A model generated the notes under the pieces. It saw nothing but the letters and a program-made list of their open reading frames with translations, searched no databases and was not told the DNA's origin. From CAYQDF01 sp964416175 (GTDB lineage: Bacteria; Chloroflexota; Anaerolineae; Anaerolineales; UBA4823), in NCBI GenBank assembly GCA_964416175.1, contig CAYQDF010000034.1, positions 1 through 29,458 on the forward strand: a DNA stretch of 29,458 nucleotides, read 5' to 3'. Both the position numbers and the translations under genes were made by a program. Shown in pieces: positions 24,685-29,458 of the stretch (its first letter is position 1; every line of letters begins with the position of its first letter).

Positions 24685-25740
24685 CTAAAGATGCTTCGCC
24701 ATCATCGCGGCCAGATCCGCAGTGCGGACCGAATAAGCCCATTCATTGTCGTACCAGGCAACGATCTTCGCCATCGTCCCCGGGCCTTTGCCAAGCACCA
24801 TTGTCAGTGGTAGATCCACCAGCGAGCTGTGCGGGTCGCCCTTGAAATCAACGCTCACCAACGGCTCCTCGACTGCGGCCAGGATGCCTTTCAACCGACC
24901 GTTTGCTGCATCCCGGTACGCCTGGCGGAGCTCGTCGGTCGTCGTTGGAGTTGCCAGTTCGACGGTCAGGTCGATGATCGAGACGGTCGGCGTTGGGACG
25001 CGCAGAGCGTATCCATCCAGCTTGCCATCCATCTCCGGGATGACCAGTTTCAGCGCCCGGGCCGCACCCGTCGAGGTGGGGATGATGCTGAGCGCGGCAG
25101 CTCGCGCCCGCCGTAGATCGCTGTGGGGGAGGTCAAGAATTTTCTGGTCGTTCGTATAGGCGTGGATCGTCGTCATCAACCCCCGATTGATGGTGAACTT
25201 ATCATGCGCGACTTTGACCGCGGGGGCCAGACCGTTGGTCGTGCAGGATGCGTTTGAGACAACGTGGTGGATCGCAGGATCATATTTTTCGTCGTTGACG
25301 CCCAGGACCACCGTCAGGTCTTCGCCCTCCGCAGGAGCACTGATGATAACCTTCTTCGCGCCGCCCCTGGTGATGTGGTTTTCCGCCCCTTTGACCTCTT
25401 TTCCTTTCTTGTTAACTCCATCCTTCTTCACCGTAAAAATCCCGGTGCTTTCGACAACGATTTCCACCCCGAGGTCCTTCCAGGGGATATTTCCCGGATC
25501 GGTCTCCCTGAAAGCTTTTACCGGCTTGCCATCGACGATCAGCTCGTCGGTGCCTACTTCCACCGTACCATCGAAGCGACCATAATTTGAGTCGTACTTC
25601 AACAGGTGAGCCATAGTCTTCAAATCACCAATATCGTTGAATGCAACGACTTCGAGCTCGCTGGCGTGGTAATCCCGGATTGCCTTGAGGACCTGGCGTC
25701 CGATCCTGCCAAATCCATTGATACCGACTTTGACTGTCAT
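24685..25740 (-). CDS. gap: Glyceraldehyde-3-phosphate dehydrogenase
   Basis: Glycolytic, phosphorylating GAPDH. The NAD loop GINGFGRIGR is at 6-15. The catalytic Cys166 lies in SNASCTTNGLAP, and His193 in TTIHAYTNDQ. It has 351 residues, about 10-15 more than many bacterial forms. The extra length is a Lys/Gly-rich stretch at about 104-125 (VKKDGVNKKGKEVKG) between the usual STGIFT and GGAKKVIISAP motifs. GGAGG is five bases before the ATG, an excellent ribosome site. First gene of the gap-pgk-tpiA operon, with a promoter candidate about 75 bases upstream. Confidence 0.97.
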   Translation of the reverse strand: MTVKVGINGFGRIGRQVLKAIRDYHASELEVVAFNDIGDLKTMAHLLKYDSNYGRFDGTVEVGTDELIVDGKPVKAFRETDPGNIPWKDLGVEIVVESTGIFTVKKDGVNKKGKEVKGAENHITRGGAKKVIISAPAEGEDLTVVLGVNDEKYDPAIHHVVSNASCTTNGLAPAVKVAHDKFTINRGLMTTIHAYTNDQKILDLPHSDLRRARAAALSIIPTSTGAARALKLVIPEMDGKLDGYALRVPTPTVSIIDLTVELATPTTTDELRQAYRDAANGRLKGILAAVEEPLVSVDFKGDPHSSLVDLPLTMVLGKGPGTMAKIVAWYDNEWAYSVRTADLAAMMAKHL

Positions 25741-25803
25741 ATTAACCTCCGTTAGGTATTGATGGTATCGTATTGATTAAACACCTGGCAAGGTGCAATT
25801 TAC

Positions 25804-25837
25804 AATCCGCTGAATTATACGCTTATAACCGCGGATT
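25804..25837 (-). promoter_or_regulatory. gap promoter candidate flanked by an inverted repeat
   Basis: On the minus strand a perfect TATAAT lies at 25819-25814; the -35 region (TTTTAA, 25842-25837) is poor. Seven-base arms AATCCGC (25804-25810) and GCGGATT (25831-25837) lie symmetrically around it with 20 bases between, so a repressor could bind over the -10 box. A small CACCT-TGCC-AGGTG hairpin (25795-25782) follows in the 5' leader. Confidence 0.45.
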
Positions 25838-25866
25838 TAAAATTAAAATGTGAAATTAATCGCAAA

Positions 25867-27204
25867 CTAATCGACCAGGGGACCCGTTCGTTCTTCCAAC
25901 AAGTCGATCGCTGTCCTGGCTAACTTCTCTCCATCGTGCCGCCATGGCCTGACTGAATCCACAAAATTGCCGCAGTGTACCGGGTAATACAATTCCAGGT
26001 TCGGATCTGGCTTCACCCAGTCGATGTCGACCGGCAGATCGGGAGAAAATTCGGTGTTGCAGATGACAATGTCGAATAAATTCATACCGACATGTTCTTC
26101 GATAGCCCGGATATGATCTCCGCAGGAGTAGCCATCGGTTTCCCCGGGCTGTGTGGCGACGTTGCACACGTAAAGCTTCAAAGCCCGGCTGGAGCGGATC
26201 GCATCGGCGATGTCCGGGACGAGCAAGTTGGGAAGAATGCTGGTGTAGAGGCTACCGGGTCCAACTATCACAAGGTCCGCGGCCAGGATCGCCTGGATCG
26301 CCTGTGGAAAGGCGGAGGGGGAGTTTGGTTCCAGCCACACGCGGCGGACACTCCCCGGACTCTCCGGGATCTGGCTTTCCCCCTCCACCCTGACTTCCGC
26401 GACCACGTGAGGGAGCATAACATCTGCAACGAGGCGAACGTTGTGCAGGGTTGAGGGCAGCACCTGCCCGCTGATCGAGAGGACGCGCCCGGATTCTGCT
26501 ATCGCCTCTTCGAAACTGCCGGTGATCTCAGCCAGCGCTGTGATGAACAGATTGCCGAAGGAATGCCCTTCCAGTCCAGTCGAACCATTCGGAAAACGGT
26601 ACTGGAACAGCTGCGTCAGCCGGGCTTCGTCGTTGGAGAGTGCTGCCAGGCAGTTCCGGAGATCTCCCGGCGGCAAGACACCCAGGGACCGCCGCAGCAT
26701 CCCGGAAGAACCCCCGTCGTCCGCGACGGTGACGATCGCGGTGATGTTGTTCGAGTACGCTTTCAAGCCGCGCAGCAGGGTCGCCAGCCCGTGGCCTCCC
26801 CCGATGACTGCAATGCGGGGGCCGCGTTCCCGCCGCCGGTGACCGGCGAGCGCTTCCACAACCCGCCGGCCTGGCCTCAAGAAGGGGGCCATCAAGGACC
26901 GGTTGATCCCCCAGATGCCGCCCAACACCAGGGCCGCTCCAAGACCGCCAAAGATGAGCGCCCGCAACGGGCGGGCCAGGAAGCGCAGAGAAGCCCAGGA
27001 TAGGATCGGCAGCCACCAGGTGTCAGGCGCTGTCCGATAAACATCGAGTATCAAAATCGCCAGCCCAACCCCCAGGAGAGTGGTGCCGAGCAGTATCAAG
27101 AACAACCAGCGTTTAACGCCTAAGCCAGGAGTCAACCAGCGCAAAGATTGGACGATTCGCCCCCTCAATTGCTCGAACCAACCAGGACTTACCTGCTCAT
27201 TCAT
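25867..27204 (-). CDS. yvcK: YvcK/GlmR-type CofD-like protein with membrane N-terminus
   Basis: Member of the YvcK family, needed for growth on gluconeogenic carbon and for cell-wall precursor supply in Bacillus; it binds UDP-GlcNAc there. The 445-residue protein has a CofD-like Rossmann core from about 128, with IGGGHGLATLLRGLK (134-148), ADDGGSSG (161-168) and LPPGDLRNCL (177-186) all intact. Before it are about 125 extra residues with hydrophobic segments at about 33-54 and 83-100, so this form is anchored in the membrane, unlike Bacillus YvcK. The ATG is only eight bases from a strong -10 box, so the message may start at or near the start codon. It lies upstream of gap on the same strand. 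Confidence 0.93.
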   Translation of the reverse strand: MNEQVSPGWFEQLRGRIVQSLRWLTPGLGVKRWLFLILLGTTLLGVGLAILILDVYRTAPDTWWLPILSWASLRFLARPLRALIFGGLGAALVLGGIWGINRSLMAPFLRPGRRVVEALAGHRRRERGPRIAVIGGGHGLATLLRGLKAYSNNITAIVTVADDGGSSGMLRRSLGVLPPGDLRNCLAALSNDEARLTQLFQYRFPNGSTGLEGHSFGNLFITALAEITGSFEEAIAESGRVLSISGQVLPSTLHNVRLVADVMLPHVVAEVRVEGESQIPESPGSVRRVWLEPNSPSAFPQAIQAILAADLVIVGPGSLYTSILPNLLVPDIADAIRSSRALKLYVCNVATQPGETDGYSCGDHIRAIEEHVGMNLFDIVICNTEFSPDLPVDIDWVKPDPNLELYYPVHCGNFVDSVRPWRHDGEKLARTAIDLLEERTGPLVD

Positions 27205-27212
27205 ATATATTC

Positions 27213-27241
27213 ATGATAGCAGTCTTTTATTTGATCGTCAA
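27213..27241 (-). promoter_or_regulatory. Strong yvcK promoter placed for a leaderless message
   Basis: On the minus strand TTGACG (27241-27236) is followed by 17 bases and TATCAT (27218-27213), each five of six matches. The ATG of yvcK at 27204 begins eight bases after the -10 box, which leaves zero to about three bases of leader. Confidence 0.65.
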
Positions 27242-27289
27242 CGCCAATCCAATTTTCCTGTGTGATGATCTGCGGTTATTTCCCTGCTG

Positions 27290-27306
27290 TGCTATACTGT
27301 TATAGA
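27290..27306 (+). promoter_or_regulatory. recJ promoter candidate(s) with extended -10 boxes
   Basis: TGC-TATACT (27290-27298) and, overlapping it, TGT-TATAGA (27298-27306) each fit an extended -10. No good -35 is seen. Start sites would fall about seven bases before, or at, the recJ ATG (27312). No ribosome site precedes that ATG. Confidence 0.45.
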
Positions 27307-27311
27307 TCAAT

Positions 27312-29033
27312 ATGCTGCCGATTCAAAAACACTGGGTGATACCCGACAGGATCCCTCAAGAAGCAGACGAATCTCTCGCCCAGTTTCCTGAACTTCTCCG
27401 TCAGATCCTGTTTGTCCGCGGCTACTCAACCCGGGAGGCAATTGAAGATTATCTGTTCGCCAGGACCGCGCATGATACCGATCCATTCAAAATCTCCGGA
27501 GTCCCAGAGGCAGCCTCCCGGATAGCTTGGGCAATCGCGCGCGGTCAAAAAATTGCGATATACGGCGATTACGACGTAGACGGCGTGACCGCAACCGCCC
27601 TGCTCTTCGAAGTCGTGAATTCGCTCGGCGGCGAAGCCGTTGGATACATCCCCAATCGGTTCGATGAAGGATACGGACTCAACATCGATGCGATCGACCA
27701 GCTCAAAGCGCAGGGAGTAGACCTTGTTGTGACCGTCGACTGTGGTATTCGCTCGATCGCTGAGGCAGAACACGCCAGGCAGCTCGGGCTGGATCTGATC
27801 ATCTCCGACCACCACCACCCGGGAAAAGAACTCCCTGCCGCAACAGCCATCATTAACCCAAAACAGGAGAACGATACCTACCCCGACAAAAACCTGTCAG
27901 GCGTAGGGCTGGGGTATAAACTCGCCCAGGCGCTGCTGGATGAAAAGGAGGTATCCAGGAAGGCTCTGGGCCGCACCATTACAACCAGCGACCTGCTTGA
28001 TCTGGTCGCCCTCGGCACAGTGGCAGACCTCGCTCCTCTGGTGGGGGAAAACCGTGCGCTTGTCCGGGCAGGCTTGATCGTGATCCGGTCGCCGCAGCGG
28101 CAGGGGTTGCTCTCCCTGATCGGAGCCGCTGGTCTGAGCTCCAGAGAGATCACCGCGGAGAATATCGGCTACGTGCTGGGTCCGCGTCTAAATGCAGCCG
28201 GACGACTGGAATCAGCTCGGGCTGCCTTTGAGCTCCTGACAACAAAGGATATCAGCCGAGCTGGGACCCTGGCCCAGCAGCTGGAAACACAAAACCGGGA
28301 GCGGCAGCGGCTTACGAAAGAGATCCAGGAGGCGGCAGAAACACTGGCGTTTACTGAGGACCCGGAAGCGCTGCTGCTGTTCGCCGCCCATCCCGATTTT
28401 AACGCCGGGGTGGTGGGGCTGGCCGCCTCGCGGCTATCAGAAAAATATTACCGCCCGGCAATCGTCGCACAAATGGGAGCTCAGTTCACCCGCGGTTCAT
28501 GCCGCAGCATCCCGGAGTTCCACATCACCGAAGCCCTCGATATGTGTCAGGATTTACTCACCCACCATGGAGGACACGCGGCCGCAGCTGGTTTTACCGT
28601 GAAAAACGAAAACCTGGATAAACTTGTTGAGCGGTTGAAAGCGATCGCCGAAGAAAAGCTGAAGCGAGAGGACTTAACGCCCATGATGACCGCGGACGCA
28701 GAAATCCCCCTGTCCCAGCTCACCCCGGACCTCCTCCCCTACCTGGAGCTGCTCGAACCGACCGGCGTCGAGAATCCCAAAGCAGTCTTCGTTTCCCGTG
28801 ACCTGCGGATCGTTCACGCACGCCCGGTCGGCAAGGATGAAGCGCATCTCAAATTGGCTTTGACCGACGGCTGGATCACATACGACGCGATCGCCTTCCG
28901 CATGGGACACTGGTGGCGGAATCTTCCACCCGCCGTGGATGTGATGTACACCTACGAAGTCAATGAATATAACGGTCGAAAAACCCTGCAGCTGAACGTC
29001 CGCGATCTGAAACCCGCCGGGAAGCCGGATTGA
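27312..29033 (+). CDS. recJ: Single-stranded-DNA-specific exonuclease RecJ
   Basis: A 5'-3' single-strand exonuclease of recombination and mismatch or base-excision repair. It has 573 residues, close to the Escherichia coli length. The DHH phosphoesterase domain shows YGDYDVDG (84-91), VDCGIRS (142-148) and SDHHHPG (165-171). The DHHA1 domain carries HHGGHAAAAGF near residue 417-427, and a C-terminal OB-type domain follows. It is the only plus-strand gene of the window. It diverges from yvcK and ends eight bases from the stop of the converging glycosyltransferase gene. The ATG has no ribosome site and lies just behind a -10 box. Confidence 0.96.
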   Translation: MLPIQKHWVIPDRIPQEADESLAQFPELLRQILFVRGYSTREAIEDYLFARTAHDTDPFKISGVPEAASRIAWAIARGQKIAIYGDYDVDGVTATALLFEVVNSLGGEAVGYIPNRFDEGYGLNIDAIDQLKAQGVDLVVTVDCGIRSIAEAEHARQLGLDLIISDHHHPGKELPAATAIINPKQENDTYPDKNLSGVGLGYKLAQALLDEKEVSRKALGRTITTSDLLDLVALGTVADLAPLVGENRALVRAGLIVIRSPQRQGLLSLIGAAGLSSREITAENIGYVLGPRLNAAGRLESARAAFELLTTKDISRAGTLAQQLETQNRERQRLTKEIQEAAETLAFTEDPEALLLFAAHPDFNAGVVGLAASRLSEKYYRPAIVAQMGAQFTRGSCRSIPEFHITEALDMCQDLLTHHGGHAAAAGFTVKNENLDKLVERLKAIAEEKLKREDLTPMMTADAEIPLSQLTPDLLPYLELLEPTGVENPKAVFVSRDLRIVHARPVGKDEAHLKLALTDGWITYDAIAFRMGHWWRNLPPAVDVMYTYEVNEYNGRKTLQLNVRDLKPAGKPD

Positions 29034-29041
29034 GCTCCTTT

Positions 29042-29458
29042 TCAATCCACAAACCGGTATTTAATCAACGTCCACACAGCCTGGAAAGCATCCTTCAAAC
29101 CGATCTTCTTTCCTTCGTTGTAATCCCTGGGGTTAAATGTGATGGGGACTTCAAATACACGGACTTTTCTCTTTAATACCTTCGCTGTGAACTCTGGTTC
29201 AAAATCAAATCTGTTCGCCCGCAGCTGCATGCCTTCAACGACACCCCGCCTGAATACTTTGTAACCCGTTTCCATGTCGGTAAGGATATTGTTATACAGG
29301 ATGTTTGTCAAGAATGTGAGTATTTTATTGGCAACCATGTGCCAAAACATCACCGGACGGCGTGGCGCACCCAGGAATCGAGATCCGAAGACCACGTCCG
29401 CTACATTTTCCTCCAAAGGCTGCAGGAGAGATTTGATCTCTCGAGGATGGTATTCCAG
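29042..29458 (-). CDS. Family-2 glycosyltransferase (DPM1/polyprenol-phosphate-mannosyltransferase-like), partial
   Basis: C-terminal 138 residues of a GT2 enzyme whose open frame continues past the right edge. The visible part begins LEYHPREIKSLL, which in this family directly follows the DAD metal motif. ADVVFGSRFLG, the DMETGYKVFRR block and the RFDFEPEFTAKV block come next, all typical of dolichyl/polyprenyl-phosphate sugar synthases. It ends with FVD and no C-terminal membrane domain. Its likely product is a lipid-phosphate sugar that GT-C enzymes could use. A TTG at 29416 is an internal codon, not the start. It converges with recJ. Confidence 0.88.
   Translation of the reverse strand: MEYHPREIKSLLQPLEENVADVVFGSRFLGAPRRPVMFWHMVANKILTFLTNILYNNILTDMETGYKVFRRGVVEGMQLRANRFDFEPEFTAKVLKRKVRVFEVPITFNPRDYNEGKKIGLKDAFQAVWTLIKYRFVD

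Noticed and set aside
26528..27016. Minus-strand frame inside yvcK (162 codons)
   Set aside because: Different frame of the GC-rich yvcK gene; low-complexity Arg/Gly/Pro translation.
1..29458. CRISPR array, tRNA or rRNA genes, transposase or integrase genes
   Set aside because: No regularly spaced repeats, no cloverleaf-like sequence that I could recognise and no mobile-element protein among the open frames.

Overview
The window looks like a chromosomal segment of an uncultured or little-studied bacterium, most plausibly a member of Chloroflexota close to the Anaerolineae. This is an inference from gene style (a YvcK with a membrane-spanning N-terminus, a gap-pgk-tpiA cluster, many TTG starts, CTCAGGATG-type intergenic repeats), not from a marker gene. 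Almost everything lies on the minus strand, so transcription runs from right to left; recJ is the only clear plus-strand gene.

Right part (about 21.9-29.5 kb), housekeeping: the C-terminal part of a family-2 glycosyltransferase runs off the right edge and converges on recJ. recJ and yvcK diverge from a short shared promoter region in which both messages appear to be nearly leaderless. Downstream of yvcK is a lower-glycolysis operon, gap-pgk-tpiA, whose last gene is a HELSH-containing membrane metalloprotease that overlaps tpiA by 4 bases. This part is visibly GC-rich.

Control part (about 20.5-21.9 kb): a promoter candidate and a leader with a possible attenuator precede a 79-residue protein of unknown function and a specialised NusG paralogue (RfaH/LoaP-like). 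A non-coding stretch of 379 bases then separates the NusG paralogue from gmd. It holds several stem-loops, one capped by a GAGA tetraloop, and a promoter candidate.

Left part (1-20.5 kb): one apparently continuous polysaccharide operon of 16 genes, all on the minus strand with no gap above 86 bases. Order in transcription: gmd, a membrane-anchored TPR protein, a methyltransferase, a small sulfotransferase, a MurJ/Wzx-type flippase, a sulfotransferase, a GT4 glycosyltransferase, two more sulfotransferases, a second GT4 enzyme, a sugar-nucleotide epimerase, a polyprenyl-phosphate sugar-1-phosphate transferase, a Wzy-like polymerase/ligase, a Wzz-like chain-length protein, a GT-C/DUF2142-like membrane protein, a low-molecular-weight tyrosine phosphatase and an exported clan-A glycoside hydrolase. 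Read together: a lipid-linked repeat unit is primed, extended by the GT4 enzymes with gmd-derived deoxysugar, modified by methyl and sulfuryl transfer, flipped, polymerised with length control and perhaps trimmed outside the cell.

The most notable feature is four putative sulfotransferases of three different types in one Wzx/Wzy locus, together with a NusG-type regulator encoded just upstream. This suggests a sulfated surface polysaccharide under processive antitermination control. No PAPS-synthesis genes, no tyrosine autokinase and no obvious reductase for the gmd product are present in the window.
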